Below are positions 31,967 to 43,060 of a stretch of 64,000 nucleotides of DNA, in pieces. Numbering within the stretch: the first letter of the stretch is position 1; each line of letters opens with the position of its first letter. The notes beneath the pieces are model-generated. The model was not told where the DNA came from and made no database searches. It saw only the letters and a list, made by a program, of their open reading frames with translations. Origin of the DNA: Euglena gracilis (taxonomy: Eukaryota > Euglenida > Euglenophyceae > Euglenales); the NCBI GenBank assembly GCA_039621445.1, contig CP154957.1:18891237-18955236 (forward strand), given 5' to 3'. Position numbers and translations under genes: made by a program.

Positions 31967-32039
31967 TTGCATGTGGTTGGCCGACCGAAGGGGAATGGAT
32001 GAAGGAATTCGGCAGCTTTCCCTCTGGAACAAGCACCTC

Positions 32040-32165
32040 TGATGATGCTGGGCGATGCAGGGCGATGCTGGGCAAGCACCTTCGGCGATGCAGGGCGATG
32101 CAGGGCAAGCACCTTCGGTGATGCAGGGCGATGCAGGGCGATGCAGGGCGATGCAGGGCGATGTG
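32040..32165 (+). repeat. 10-bp minisatellite GCGATGCAGG
   Basis: Runs of GCGATGCAGG interrupted by GCAAGCACCTTCGG(C/T). The same unit, with the same AAGCACCTTCGG leader, recurs at 63,100-63,212. It differs from GCCGACCAGG at the central bases and sits 75 bp from it. Confidence 0.95.
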
Positions 32166-32246
32166 GGGATTTTTTTTTGGATTTTTTGGATGCGCGGATT
32201 TTGGATGGCTGAAGTGGGATTCATATTTGGGCCCACTGCTGGGTAC

Positions 32247-32426
32247 ACCCTCCCTGCCTCCCTCCCTCTCTCCCTCCCTCCCTCCCTCCCTCCCTCCCTC
32301 CCTCCCTCCCTCCCTCCCTTCTTCCTTCCCTCCCTCCCTCCCTCCCTCCCTCCCTCCCTCCATCCATCCATCCCTCCCTCCCTCCCTCCCTCCCTCCCTC
32401 CCTCCCTCCCTCCCTCCCTCCCTCCC
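32247..32426 (+). repeat. (TCCC)n microsatellite, possible pyrimidine tract of an acceptor
   Basis: About 180 bp of TCCC with a few CATC and TTCC variants, ending CCCTGCAG at 32,432, which is an acceptor context. Confidence 0.95.
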
Positions 32427-32432
32427 CTGCAG

Positions 32433-32617
32433 ACCACTCCAGCCTGCCCTTCATGTCGGCCCGTGCCTCTGCCTCTGCTACCGTGCTAGACCTCTCCGTA
32501 CCCTCCGGGAGGTGTGTGACTCCCCTGGAGCCGAAGGTATCGTGCCCCTGTTGCATACCTGCGTACAGCCTCCACATTGGTGCTGTGTTCCTCCCTGGCT
32601 CGTCTGGCCTTCCCTGA
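32433..32617 (+). CDS. Candidate exon after the (TCCC)n tract
   Basis: After CCTGCAG the frame reads SSLPFMSARASASATVLDLS and PKVSCPCCIPAYSLHIGAVF to TGA 32,615. Pairs of cysteines (CPCC) are present. No family recognised; other frames are also partly open. Confidence 0.25.
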
Positions 32618-32957
32618 GTGACTCCCTGGAGTGGATGCTCCAGTGGGAGAGGGAGGTTATGGGGGGAATCTTAAGTTGTGGGATAAACGGGCGACTGTGG
32701 TCGCGGTTGTAGGCATGTGCATGATCATGTGCATCCGTGGATGCTTGTGGGGCATGTGAATCCGAGGATGCTTGTAGGGGTGCGCATACTGTGCACCCCT
32801 GATTGTTGGATGCCAGGATTGGCATCCAACGAGCCGCGAATTTAATACACAAAGTCGCGAGTTGGATGTCGAGGAAGGTTGGCTGAGGCCAAGAAGCGGG
32901 ACCCCCGGGAAGTGTGACCCCCCAAAGGCCTTTGCTGACCAGCGTCCTCTCCTTCAG

Positions 32958-33139
32958 TGGAGGAAGCTGCGAAGTACCCTTCCAGTGCCCCTTCTGTATT
33001 TGTGTGCCTGATTCCTGCACGAGTCGCATGCCGCCTTGTGTACAGCAAACAGCTGCAGCCGATGGATGCCCTGCCTCCCACCCGCGTGGCAGTGTGCCAG
33101 GGGTGTTTGGACAAGCTCGAGAGGGCAGAGGCCCAGTGA
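32958..33139 (+). CDS. Candidate exon, unrecognised
   Basis: CTCTCCTTCAG ends at 32,957. The frame reads EEAAKYPSSAPSVFVCLIPA and DALPPTRVAVCQGCLDKLER to TGA 33,137. VCQGC is a cysteine pair. The following 33,140-33,600 is T/G-rich (TTTTGGTCATTTT-like) with no gene seen. Confidence 0.3.
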
Positions 33140-33637
33140 CGCTGTCATTGACAGTGCTGTCACCTTGACCCTGACACTAATTTTCACCTCACCGTGACCG
33201 ACTTTGTGCTTCCCTGTATATTTGTATATTTTGAAGAACTAAACCCATTTTTGGATAATTTTCTCACAAATCTCCAGTTTTACACCCATTTTGGTCATTA
33301 TGGACCAGTTTTTGCTAATTTGGGGGCTATTTGTCACTGATTTGGCAAATATTGGGCTAATTTGGGTCAATCTGAGCATTTTTTATGGCATTGTGGCCAT
33401 TTTGCGCCCTTTTGGTAATTTTGGGTCATTTTTCACAATCGTTTGTGGATTTTGTTGACGTTTTTGGGTAATTTTTGGTTATTTCAAGCCATTTTAGGTC
33501 ATTTTGGTTGCTTTTGGGGAGCTAATGGAGGCCTTATGGAGCATTTCCTTTTGATCTTGGCGAGACAATTCAGAAAATCATTGCATCCCTTCACACTTTT
33601 TCTGTGACGGATACCCCCACCTATGGCCGACTATTTG

Positions 33638-33695
33638 CCGACCAGGGCCGACCAGGGCCGACCAGGGCCGACCAGGGCCGACCAGGGCCGACCAG
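33638..33695 (+). repeat. 10-bp minisatellite GCCGACCAGG, third run
   Basis: Six perfect copies following CACCTATGGCCGACTATTTG. Confidence 0.95.
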
Positions 33696-33882
33696 AGCAA
33701 CAAAATGGGAAGTGACCATAGGTGCCTGGGCACCACCCCCCTTCCCTGAGTTGTTGCCTGACGTTGACGTCACTCCGCTGGGAATCTGTCACCCAAACTT
33801 GTACCACCTTACTTGCCAGTGACAACTTTTGGGGGGCGAGTCTCCAGCGAGTCTCCACTTTTTTGATTTTTTTTGCGAATAG

Positions 33883-34236
33883 GAATGCCGTGTCGTTGCT
33901 AAATATGTGTGGGAGGCAATTCAATCGAAAGCTATTTCTGACAAGTTTTCTTTTTCTGTGAAGGTTTGAGAGGCTACAATTGCCATATGTTTTTTCTCAT
34001 CTTTGTGGCTGTTGTACAGTTACCCATGTTGAACTGCTCTTTCTTTTGACGCTCCTCTATTCGCTCAGATTGATGCAGTTCTTGACCGTAAAGGCATTGC
34101 AGAAGTTAGTGTGAAATACAGTTTTTTTCTCCAGCAGTTTTTTACGAGAATTTTGAGTACCGATTGCCCAGCTGCTTTATGTGAGGAAGTGCGGGCCTTG
34201 GTGGTGGAATCAGGAATGGAGAAGCTTCGAGCTTGA
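33883..34236 (+). CDS. Candidate two-exon 3' gene end, phase-compatible
   Basis: Exon 33,883-33,963 (acceptor TTTTTTTTGCGAATAG, reading CRVVAKYVWEAIQSKAISDK, donor GTGAAG|GTTTGA) ends in phase 0. Exon 34,069-34,236 (acceptor CTATTCGCTCAG) starts in phase 0 with IDAVLDRKGIAEVSVKYSFF and ends with LVVESGMEKLRA and TGA. The 105-bp intron is pyrimidine-rich near its 3' end. No domain recognised. Matched phase raises confidence above the single-exon calls. Confidence 0.35.
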
Positions 34237-34880
34237 ACAGCTTGAACTACTGAAATAATTTCCCCTTTCTTAATTACTCAAGCAACACCTTTCAAAATAA
34301 AACGGTAATCAGTAAACAGTGATCAGGCACTGCACCTCTGCAACAACATTGTGTAAAGTTCTGCGGTCCATTCCTCTCCCGTGAGGTCTTGCTCTTGGAG
34401 TTGGGGCAGGCACTGGAGCGTCCAGGAACCGCCCCGCTTTTGGCTGTCTGTTTTTTTTGTGCACCGAGGCCTCCCAGCTCCGTCGATTCAAGCTTATGCC
34501 ATCCTCAGTGGTTGTCAGCCGGGTTGGGGGGTGTTGTATGTGCCCCCCCCCCAGTGTCTGACTGGTAATGGCCTGAAACGTTGGTCGAAGTTTCCAGCAA
34601 CGGACCTAAAGTGAGGTTTACGTGTTTATTTTGGGGCCGGTTGAGGTTCCATCTATTTTCATGTTCCAGTTTTTCCAGTTTTCCGACTGTTGGTTGGAGT
34701 TTTTCAAAATTCTTTTATGCTCATATTTTGGAGAGGTTTGTTTTTGTTATTGTTTTTCAAAGCAAACTCTTTTGGGCTTTTCTGGGGGGGGGGGCGTCAC
34801 ATTTGGAGGGAAATTGTCATCCTTCATGTGTTTGTGGATGCTTTCATGCACTCAATGCTAACTTTTCTTTGCTTTTCAGA

Positions 34881-35087
34881 GGTATTCAACATTTCCCCCA
34901 ATCACTCGCTCGTGTCATTGATACACTTCCGAAGCAGCACTCCAGAAGGCAGTTATGTTGTGTTGCTGGATCACAAATCCATACCAAGGTTTTTTGTGGG
35001 CGTATGGATGATGAAACCCAAAAAAATTACCCAAATACTTTGTATATCGATCTTTCTGATCTTTCTGAGCTCGTGCCCCACCTGTAA
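34881..35087 (+). CDS. Candidate terminal exon
   Basis: TTTGCTTTTCAG ends at 34,880. The frame includes HFPQSLARVIDTLPKQHSRR and NTLYIDLSDLSELVPHL, then TAA at 35,085. A second frame (to 35,265) is also open. Unrecognised. Confidence 0.25.
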   Translation, partial: GIQHFPQSLARVIDTLPKQHSRRQLCCVAGSQIHTKVFCGRMDDETQKNYPNTLYIDLSDLSELVPHL

Positions 35088-35275
35088 ATTGTGGCAGTAT
35101 TCCCAGAGGGCTTTTCCATTGCCTGATTCCGCCTGTTTTCCACCACGCGCATTTTTGTACTGCAAAATATCTCCCCCTTCGTCCTGGTATGGCGTTGCTA
35201 TACCCAACGACCCACTCGCCCTTTTCTGCAGAGCAAAATCCTCTGAGGGTACCCAAATTTTTTAGGTATGAATTA

Positions 35276-35277
35276 TT

Positions 35278-35316
<39 letters not shown>

Positions 35317-35350
35317 GGTGGTGTTGTTGTTGTTGTTATTATTATTATAT
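35276..35350. repeat. TTG microsatellite
   Basis: (TTG)n with one TTGGTGG interruption, running into TTATTATTAT. The interval 35,353-36,340 contains short frames but nothing I can support as a gene. Confidence 0.95.
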
Positions 35351-36369
35351 AAATTAATAAATTATTACATCTTTATTTCATGATGTGAGGGATTCCAGCG
35401 CCGAACTTGAATGAAACGCTCCAAGGGGTCACCCATTTTGGTTTTGGTTTTGATTTTGTTTGCAGCTTCATAATGCAGAAGGAGTTTTTGAGGAAATTTG
35501 ATTGGCAGATTGTTTGGTTTTGGATGGCAGGGGGGGGGGAAGAAAAACCTCCACTTAGAGATACCCAACCATCAAGGGGCCAATGCCTGAGCCATGTGTC
35601 TTTTGAGGACAATGCCACAAAACAGTACCATAATAAAAGCGTTGAAATGGAAAATTGAGGCGATTTTCAAAGGTGATAAATATATTTTCATAATTGCCAT
35701 CCAATGTTCATCGATTTTTCTCCAACCAGGTGATCTTTTGTTTGTCATCTTTTGAAGTTTGCATAAAATTTGGCAAGGAAATAGCACCATCGCGTTGCAC
35801 ATAATGCACCCAGGCCAGAGATGGTGCATTATGTGAGAGAGTATATCATCAAAAACATATTTGTTATATTTTAATGTGCATGCACTGTTTTGCATATTTG
35901 ACATTGGCACTGTTTCAATCTTGCTGAACCAAATCATACTTGTCAAAACATTCTGTTTTCAGAGAGAAAATCTTGCGTTTTACCGGGTACATAGCGGCGT
36001 TTGGAGGGGTGAGTATAATGGGCTTCAGAATTTTGAGGTGTGGTATTTGCAAAATGGAAATGGATTGTGGAGCATTGGAGCACATCTGCTGCATGATTTC
36101 TTTAGGGGGGGTTCAGAAGACCAGCAAATGGCGAGGAAATGAACGAATGCTCGTGAGAATTGCTAGCACAGCACCAGTGTTTTCGTTTCTTTTCCCCTCA
36201 GATGTTGTCGCATTTTTTTTGTATCATATTTGTCTGCCAAGCACCCTCCCCTCATTTGCCTTTATCCCCCGTCGATTCCTCCCTCTCCTTTGGAGAAGGT
36301 TCCACGGCTGCGATCTTGCCCTTTTTCTGATGTCACTCAGTTCACTTTTGAGATTTGGGCCAGAATGTA

Positions 36370-36987
36370 CCCCCCCCCTATGTCCAACGACCCCCCTATG
36401 TCCAACGACCACCCCCCGGTCAGAGGACACCTTTTCGGAGGTTTGATTTTTTTTTGCAGGTGTGTGAAAACCGGAGGTTTGCCAGTCCTGAAAGGCTTTT
36501 CTTCCGCCCTTGTCCTCTACCCCGCAGCCCATCGTCCATTAAAATGTTCCCTCTGGGGAGTTTTGTGCATTACGAGCGCTCCACCGGGGAGATAGTGCTT
36601 GCGGTTGTTGAAGGAGCTGCAACATTCCACCGTGACATTTTCGGGTGTTTGCTAGATTGTATGATGGAGTGAAGATGGTTGATGGAATGGAGGGATTGTC
36701 GACTGGGTATCTTTGTTTTTTTTTGTGAAATCCCGCGGCGTGAAGGTACGTTTTGGGTGCTATTTGAGGATATATTTGTTGACAGGGCTGGAAATGGAGG
36801 CGCAAAGCGCCAGAAGGAAAATTTTGACATTTTTGGGGGGTTTCGGCAAACTTTTTTTCCCGACCCCGTGTCCAACGACCACCCCCCGTCAGAGGACACC
36901 TTTTTGGTCACTACCCTATGTCCAAAGACCGCCCCCCCCCCCCGGTCAGAGGACAGAGGTTACCGGTCGTTGGACATAGGGGGGGGG
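36370..36987. mobile_element. TA-flanked terminal-inverted-repeat element with internal unique segment
   Basis: 618 bp, same ends as 25,787-26,199 (CCCCCCTATGTCCAACGACC and its mirror), flanked by TA at 36,368-36,369 and 36,988-36,989. Compared with the complete copy, the part between GGAGGTTTGA and GGCGCAAAGCGCC is replaced by about 345 bp of unique DNA. That segment starts with an acceptor-like TTTTTTTTTGCAG and holds a frame ending at TGA 36,670, reading MFPLGSFVHYERSTGEIVLA. Confidence 0.7.
36462..36672 (+). CDS. Frame carried inside the 36.4-kb element
   Basis: Begins at T9GCAG (ending 36,461), reads RRFASPERLFFRPCPLPRSP and TGEIVLAVVEGAATFHRDIF, and stops at TGA 36,670. It is absent from the complete sister element, so it is either captured host DNA or the remnant of an internal gene. 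Unrecognised. Confidence 0.3.
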
Positions 36988-37292
36988 TACAATTTGCTCC
37001 ATTTATGAATAGTTCCCAAGAATGACTGGTTGGTTCAGTCCAGTGCCAAAAGTTCACCCCCACGTTTCTGGCCACCTTTTTCCCTAGTGCACAGTTTTGG
37101 TCCAGATTGATTCATTTTTGAATGTGACCTCCAACCTCCGTCCTCTGGATGACAGTGCCAACGTTTGATTGTGGCATTTTTGTTCCGCATTTTGGATCGC
37201 CTGGCTTTTCAGGGAGAACAGCATCCAAGGCTCTCAGAGGCTTGCTCTTCCTCCTCGACAGAAGCAATTGATGCCCCCTTCTTCTCACTCAC

Positions 37293-37427
<135 letters not shown>

Positions 37428-37515
37428 TTTTCATTTTACAAGATATATTTTTCATTTTATTTTCTTCCCCAGCGCTGAGTTTTTCACCAATGGTCGTTCT
37501 TGTTGATTTTGGGAG

Positions 37516-37656
37516 ATGGCATCGACACCAATTGTGACTCCTGAGTGCGATGATGTGATTATTGTGCCATTGCTCAATCTATTAATCTATTTGTCAGATC
37601 AACAATTAATTGAAGCATCTATCATCCTAAACGACCATTTTCTTGTGTCCAATCTG
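37516..37656 (+). CDS. Candidate first exon with ATG and GTGAGG donor
   Basis: ATG 37,516 opens MASTPIVTPECDDVIIVPLL then IYLSDQQLIEASIILNDHFL, ending at AATCTG|GTGAGG in phase 0. Unspliced, the frame stops at TAG 37,678. The downstream DNA (37,705-37,900) is open in two frames, so a partner exon could not be chosen. Confidence 0.3.
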
Positions 37657-38226
37657 GTGAGGTTCTTCAACCTAACCTAGGACAGTTTTTTAAAAGAAAA
37701 TATTTTGGGATTGTTTGTGAAAGCTTGTGGTTTCATCAATGCATCCGAGGAGAGGCCCATTGCAACACTGGCACAACCCAACGTCAACTCAACGTCCGTG
37801 TGTACTGTGCGCACAACCCAAAACAATCAGACAATGCCATCGCTTCACAGGAGGCTCGGCGGTTGCAATCATCGCCAAGGTCCAATTATGTCAGGTTAGG
37901 TGATTGGAAGCTTCCGGGGTCGTTGTGTGGATAAAATTTTGGCAGCCATGGTTTACGCCCCCCCCCCAGGTCAGCGTTAGGTGGACAAGTTAGGCCTAAA
38001 ATTAGGCGGGACTCCTAACCCTAACCCTATACCATCAATAACCTAAAACAATGTTTGGCCCCCCTGGATTGGAATCAATCTCTGCCACATTTTTTTAAAA
38101 AAAAATGAAATTCAAAATTCAAAGGACGAGAATTTGTTGCCCCCTCCCCCAGAGGACAAACCTCCACAGTGTCCGTTGAGCTGGATGTGCATGATGCTAC
38201 CCTCCCCTCCCGCCTCCACCTCTCAG

Positions 38227-38404
38227 GCGTCCTGCCTGGCCTGAGTTGCCGTCTCCATCGCCACAACCCCCTTCGCCAATTACAGCTGTACATAATTCTG
38301 GCATCGCCAAGCTTGCTTCGGTTGTGAAGCTGAGACAGTTGTTGCTGTCGTGTGTCCATCCATTCTTATTTTGCAACCTCCGGGAGAGGTTGAACAGCTT
38401 TTGA
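38227..38404 (+). CDS. Candidate exon
   Basis: CACCTCTCAG ends at 38,226. The frame reads PQPPSPITAVHNSGIAKLAS and LLLSCVHPFLFCNLRERLNS, then TGA at 38,402. Unrecognised. Confidence 0.2.
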
Positions 38405-38809
38405 AAAGTCTGATGGTCGATTTGAGTTAATGTTTTTTCGAAAGGGTACAAATTCCAGTTGGTTTTCTTTTGTTTGTGTCTGTTTGTATGTGCATGAGAG
38501 AGAGTGCGTGCGTGCGTGCGTGTGTGGGTGGGTGGATGGGTGGATGGGTGGGTGGGTGTGGGCAAGCACTTTTAGTAAAAATGGCAAAAAAAAACGGCCG
38601 AAAATGGCGAAAATGAAATTTTGGGCTCTATAGGTGGGGGTCCCGAAAATGGCCGAAAATTGCCAAAAATGGCCGAAAATGAAATAATAAAATAAAATGA
38701 AATAACAGTTTCTTTTCCCCTAAGGGCGATTTCAAGTGCGACTGAATCTTGTCGCTGTACAGCCTCTCTCTCCTGCCAGTATGCCTGGCCCTGGAACTCA
38801 AGCTAAACC

Positions 38810-38895
38810 CCACCCAAATAATACCCCCCCCCCTCGGGGTCCGGCTTCGGCCACCGAAATAATACCCCCCCCCCCCCCGGTTTCGGGCCGAAGGC
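38810..38895. repeat. AAATAATACCCCCC repeats
   Basis: Two AAATAATACCCCCC units separated by GGCTTCGGCC. A small foldback with the same unit, ending GGGGGGTATTATTTGGGG, is at 39,560-39,650. Similar AAATAAT next to C tracts occurs near 8,767 and 11,517. Confidence 0.65.
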
Positions 38896-39017
38896 CCGGA
38901 TTTTTGACCTGAAAATGTAGGTAAAATCACAATCTCTGGCAACAAATTTCAAAAAAAAATCGATTTTTCTGGATCATCTGGCCTCCAACAAAACACGCTA
39001 CATTTCATGTGAAAGTA

Positions 39018-39485
39018 CCCCCCCCCTCCCCCCCCCCTTGTCGCAACGACGACCGCGGTCTTGTCCAACGACCAACCCCCCGGTCAGAGACGATCTTTTT
39101 GTATATACGATCTTGGGGAAATGAGACTTGAATAATTTCTTGTTTTGATTTTGTTCTTTGCAGCTTTCTCACTGGATGCTTTTTGCTTGAAGTGTTTTGA
39201 GGGTCCTGGGGGACAACATCATATGTGTGCAATCAATGATGGTCGTGTGGCAATTTGCACGAGATATAGCTATTGTCATCTTCCTTGAGTCAACATTATG
39301 CACGAGATTGGCTATTGTCAGGCGCGAAGCGCCAAAAATTTCCAGCGAGACGCGCCGGAAATCCCCCCCCCCCCTGTCTAACGACCACCCCCCCTGCCCA
39401 TAGACGAACATTGGCCATTTTAACGACCGCCCCCCCCCCCCGATCAGAGACGAAAATTAGCGGTCGTTGGACAAGGGGGGAGAGG
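39018..39485. mobile_element. TA-flanked terminal-inverted-repeat element, third copy
   Basis: 468 bp, flanked by TA (39,016-39,017 and 39,486-39,487). Ends carry CTTGTCCAACGACC and its mirror GGTCGTTGGACAAG, with CCCCGGTCAGAGACGA/CGATCAGAGACGA subterminally, a variant of the 25.8-kb ends. The interior between about 39,088 and 39,318 is unique. It begins with a TTTTGTTCTTTGCAG acceptor-like site and holds a frame with cysteine/histidine spacing. Confidence 0.65.
39164..39288 (+). CDS. Cys/His-rich frame inside the 39-kb element
   Basis: After GTTCTTTGCAG the frame reads FSLDAFCLKCFEGPGGQHHM then CAINDGRVAICTRYSYCHLP, ending at TGA 39,286-39,288. The CxxC..HxxC..CxxxxxCH spacing looks like part of a zinc-binding fold, though I cannot name it. 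Absent from the 25.8-kb sister. Confidence 0.35.
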
Positions 39486-39659
39486 TACAAAAAATGATCC
39501 CAAAGGGGGTTTTTATTTTTGCTCCTACGGAACTTCAAAAAAATTCGAAAATTTTTGGGAAATAATACCCCCCCCCCAAATAATGCCCCCCCCCCGGGCC
39601 GGGACTTCGGGCGAAAAAATAATACCCCAGGGGGGTATTATTTGGGGGGGTTTACTCAA

Positions 39660-40234
39660 AGAACCACCTCTGAATGGGTTATTTGGGCCAAAGCTGAAGG
39701 TTTTGATGGTATTTCAGAAAATTGTGGTGACAAGGTGCAACCAGGCAAAGTATGTGAAGCGTTTTTTTTCTCCGTTAAAGTTGTGATTCCTTCACTCGGT
39801 TTATTACACACTGTGCACGAAGTAGATGGGAGTTAACCGTGCCACCATCAAACAACATTGCTTGGGGTATCAAGTTGGAAAAAGTGAGGGGAAATTTGTT
39901 TGTGAAAAGCATCCCGCCAAGTGGTTTGAAGAGAAAAGGACGAAGGCACTTGCCATCGCGCAACCCTCAGCTTTGGTGTTGCCACCCACCATGGTGGTAA
40001 ATGTGCCAAGTGCCAACCACTCTCATGAAGCATCCCAAAAACCCTTGGCAAAAAAAGACCAAAGTGGACAGGAGCCTCTCTGGTTGGATATCTAAGGGGA
40101 AAAAGCAAGAGACTTTTTTTTGAGATTTTGTAAGTGTGATGGCGTCAAGCGACATTCCACTTGCGAAACTGAATGACGGAAGTCCTCTAAGAAATTTGTT
40201 TCTGAAGTATATGTCCATCAATGGCGAGATATAA
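39660..40234 (+). other. Cluster of three open frames
   Basis: Frame 1 ends at TAA 39,834 with FDGISENCGDKVQPGKVCEA and VIPSLGLLHTVHEVDGS. Frame 2 (ATG 39,826 to TAA 40,093) reads MGVNRATIKQHCLGYQVGKS and CEKHPAKWFEEKRTKALAIA, overlapping frame 1 by 11 bp. Frame 3 (ATG 40,139 to TAA 40,232) reads MASSDIPLAKLNDGSPLRNL. The overlap could mean a frameshifted remnant of one gene. None is recognised. Confidence 0.3.
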
Positions 40235-40523
40235 TTTTGGTGGATCCCATCAATCTTCGTGGCACTTGGTCACCGAAAGTGGTGTCGGAAGGGATGAGAT
40301 CCCTGAGCACCCATTCCAAACGGACCTCCTTGGATGTGTTGGCTTGATTTGTTGCTCACAACTACTTTCACGTTGCATGCATGATCAAATGCATTGTTGG
40401 CACGAAAGGATTTTAAGGTAATTTTACCTTTAGGAAAAAATGGCCGAAAATGGCCGAAAATGGCAAAAATCTGGGGTTCAACTACAGGTGCTTGCTTAAG
40501 ACTGCCTTTGATTTTTCGAGGGG

Positions 40524-40795
40524 GTGGGATTCACAATTCAGCACCTCATTTCCTTCATTCACAATTCAGCACCTCATTTCCTTCACACAACGTTCAAACA
40601 GTTGAGCTGCGAGGCGACAGGGTTCGATTTAGGGCTGGTTGGACCATGGCAAAATGAAAATTTTGTTCCAAAAAGATTGGCCAAATGTGTTTTGGGAGCA
40701 ATTGGGGCAAAGAAAATTGCTAAAGATTTGGCACCAAGGTTCAATTTGGACCCAAACCCTCCCACTCACCTCTTTTTTTTGAAAATCAACGCACG
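40524..40795 (+). CDS. Open frame, unrecognised
   Basis: Reads NFVPKRLAKCVLGAIGAKKI then AKDLAPRFNLDPNPPTH before entering a C-rich tract at 40,805. A 21-bp direct repeat (CACAATTCAGCACCTCATTT) lies at its start (40,530/40,559). Confidence 0.25.
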
Positions 40796-40857
40796 CAAAA
40801 CCCCGCCCCCCCCCCCAGGACAGGGTTGGCCCACCCACCCAGGCTTGTGCTTAGTCG

Positions 40858-41135
40858 GGTGCCTACCCCACGGGGGGGGGGGGGGTGCTAGGGGCAGGCA
40901 CCCCATAGCACCCAGTCCGCCCCCCCCCGGGGGGGGGGGGGGTAGGGTTTTGGGGGGTGCCTGCCCCTAGCAGGCACCCCCCTCCGACCCCGGCGCCGGG
41001 GGCCCGGAAAAGGCCATTTTCAATGAAAATTTTCTGGGTCCGGCCCGGACCCCTATCCCCCCCGGGGGGGGGGGTGCCTGCTAGGGGCAGGCACCCTATA
41101 GCACCCACCCCCCCCTCCCCCCCCCCTGGTTGGTA
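40858..41135. repeat. C/G-tract element with GCAGGCACC palindromes
   Basis: GTGCTAGGGGCAGGCACCCC, GTGCCTGCCCCTAGCAGGCA and GTGCCTGCTAGGGGCAGGCA alternate with runs of 8-14 C or G and GGCGCCGGGGGCC. The block is nearly self-complementary end to end. No coding capacity. Confidence 0.75.
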
Positions 41136-41273
41136 AGCACAAGCATGCACCCACCTACCCACCCAAACCCACCCACTCACCCAAACCCACCTAAATTAGG
41201 CCGAAAGCCCTTGGAAAATTCTCTTTCCTGGCCTTCAGCTGGGCCAGACTAACCCATGGCGCTCCCCCGTCAG

Positions 41274-41362
41274 GGGACATACAGGCTCAACCCCCACACA
41301 TCTATGAATCCATTTTTGAACTTGAGAACACGTTGGAATAAATCCTTGTTTGGATCTTCAAG
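41274..41362 (+). CDS. Candidate internal exon
   Basis: Between CCCCCGTCAG (ending 41,273) and consensus TTCAAG|GTAATG the frame TYRLNPHTSMNPFLNLRTRW then NKSLFGSS is open to the donor. Another frame (PPHIYESIFELENTLE) stops at 41,341. The donor favours the first. Confidence 0.25.
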
Positions 41363-42279
41363 GTAATGGGTTCATGCTGTTTGTGTCCATTTCCATTTCA
41401 CATGACGGCACGAAGGGGGGTGGGTGGGTGGGGGGGGGACCCCCCTCCCCCCCGGTCTTAAAAAAACCCCTGGCAGGGCGTCGCTTCAGCCAAAGGGTGC
41501 CCCATCCCCCAGGGGGGTCCAGCCAGCCAGTAGCCATTTTCCAGCCCCGGACCCCCACCCATTTTTCCACCCGCCCTTTGGGCGGCTGGACGATGGAAAT
41601 TATTTTTTTTGTATTTTAGAGACTGCTTTTCAGGGAAAGAGGGTGTCCTGGGCAGGGCGCAGGGTTTTTTTTAGTCGTGGACCCCCGGGGGGGGGGAGGG
41701 GGGGGGTGGGTGGGTGGGTGGGTTAGAGGTGCAAAAATGGCGAAAATGGGTTGGAAAAAGGTTTGTCAGTGCAAACCCCGGGTCAAAACATCCATTTCTT
41801 GCGCATTGGCAGTTTGGGGGGGGGTATTTTTGCACATTCGATTTTTTTGGCACCTGGTTCGGCGTGACAAAGAACCTTCAATTCTGTAATTTTGACAGCA
41901 TGCTGATTTTAAAAAGTACGTAATTTGTTGCTAGAAGAAAACAAAACACAAAAAATAAACAAGCTAGAATGTGGAACATACAAAAATTGAAAAGGCAAAA
42001 AAATATATGAAAAATTCCCTCCCCCTCCTCCCAGAGGGAGTGGCAGCTGGTCGAAAACAAATACAAAAATGACCAAATAGCACTTTTGGGCTTCGTTGGT
42101 CGCCCTTGGGGTCTGGCTTCAACCGAAGAAATACCCCCCACAAATTTCGAGGCGCCGACCTCCATTTTTACAGTGGAGTGTCGCTTCTTTTCGCGTCAAT
42201 TTGAAGAATCTGCCCAAACATTTCCGGCACACTTTTTATCTGCCCGCCCCATCGCCACAGCCACCTCCAGCCACCCACA

Positions 42280-42400
42280 ATGTGCCAGCTCTACGATTTC
42301 TCCTACGCCGTCCCCCTCCTCTCCCAGAGGCGCCGGAGGACAGCCGCCACTCTGGCTTCCGCCTCCTCCACCGTCACTGTGGTAAAGGCCGAGGGGATGA
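42280..42400 (+). CDS. MCQLCDF-family gene, copy 4, first exon only
   Basis: CATCGCCACAG precedes and ATG 42,280 opens MCQLYDFSYAVPLLSQRRRR. The second cysteine is replaced by tyrosine, so the CQLC pair is lost. The PAKE.KQLETAS part is not recognisable afterwards, and no DGLSSEA or SSFHAAP block follows before 61 kb. Probably a truncated copy. Confidence 0.45.
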
Positions 42401-42626
42401 GAGTGGAGTCAGCCACCAACCTCGGTCCTGCTTTGTCTTTGTGCGGAGACAGGCTTCTGTTTCAGAGTTATCCGTATGGGGCTCGACTGCCGCTGGACCA
42501 AATTTGGCTAGTAGTAATCCCCCCCCCCCCCGCTGGGGTGGCCCCACCAATGGCCAGTTACTGGGAAAAACGTTCCCAGTGACTGGCGCGAAGATCCGGA
42601 GAGAATTGATTGACCCCCAATTTTCC

Positions 42627-43060
42627 AGGGCGTTGCTTAAGAAAACTTGACCCCACCCCCCGGGGGTCCAGCCAGCCGGCAGCCTTTTTCCAGCCCCGCA
42701 GCCCTCTCCCCCCCCCCAACGAGATTGTTTATTTCCAGCCGCCCAAACTGTAACAGTGAACAGTAACGGATTTTTCGCTTTCGGGGGTACAAAAATGGGC
42801 CAAAAAATGGGCGAAAACAGGTCGGAAAAGAAACTGTCCAGGACAGCTCTGAGGTCAATTTTTTTGCATTTTTTTTGCAATTTTTTGCAATTTTTGCATA
42901 ATTGGCAGTTTTTTTTGGACGTTTTTATGATTTCGATTTTTTGGCAACCAGTTCGACCCCAGAGTGGGCCCAGCTCCAGCCCGGGACCCCTATGGGGGGC
43001 AGCCAGCAGCCTTTTTCCAGCCAGCCCAGATTTTCCAGCCTCTGAGCTGGACCCCGGGTT
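42627..43060. mobile_element. Relative of the 28.65-kb element, right end degraded
   Basis: The left end AGGGCGTTGCTTAAG with CCCCGGGGGTCCAGCCAGCC matches the 28,646 element. The right part shares GATTTCGATTTTTTGGCA, CCCAGCTCCAGCC and TTTCCAGCCTCTGAGCTGGA, but the terminal CAACGCCCT is missing. It starts about 350 bp after the ATG of gene copy 4. Confidence 0.6.

Noticed and set aside
31622-32577. Glycine/arginine/glutamate repeat protein on the minus strand
   Set aside because: Translation of (GGGA)n and the 10-bp minisatellites; no independent coding sign.
37705-37934. A definite coding exon after the 37,516 exon
   Set aside because: Two different frames across this stretch look equally protein-like, which shows that appearance alone is not evidence here.
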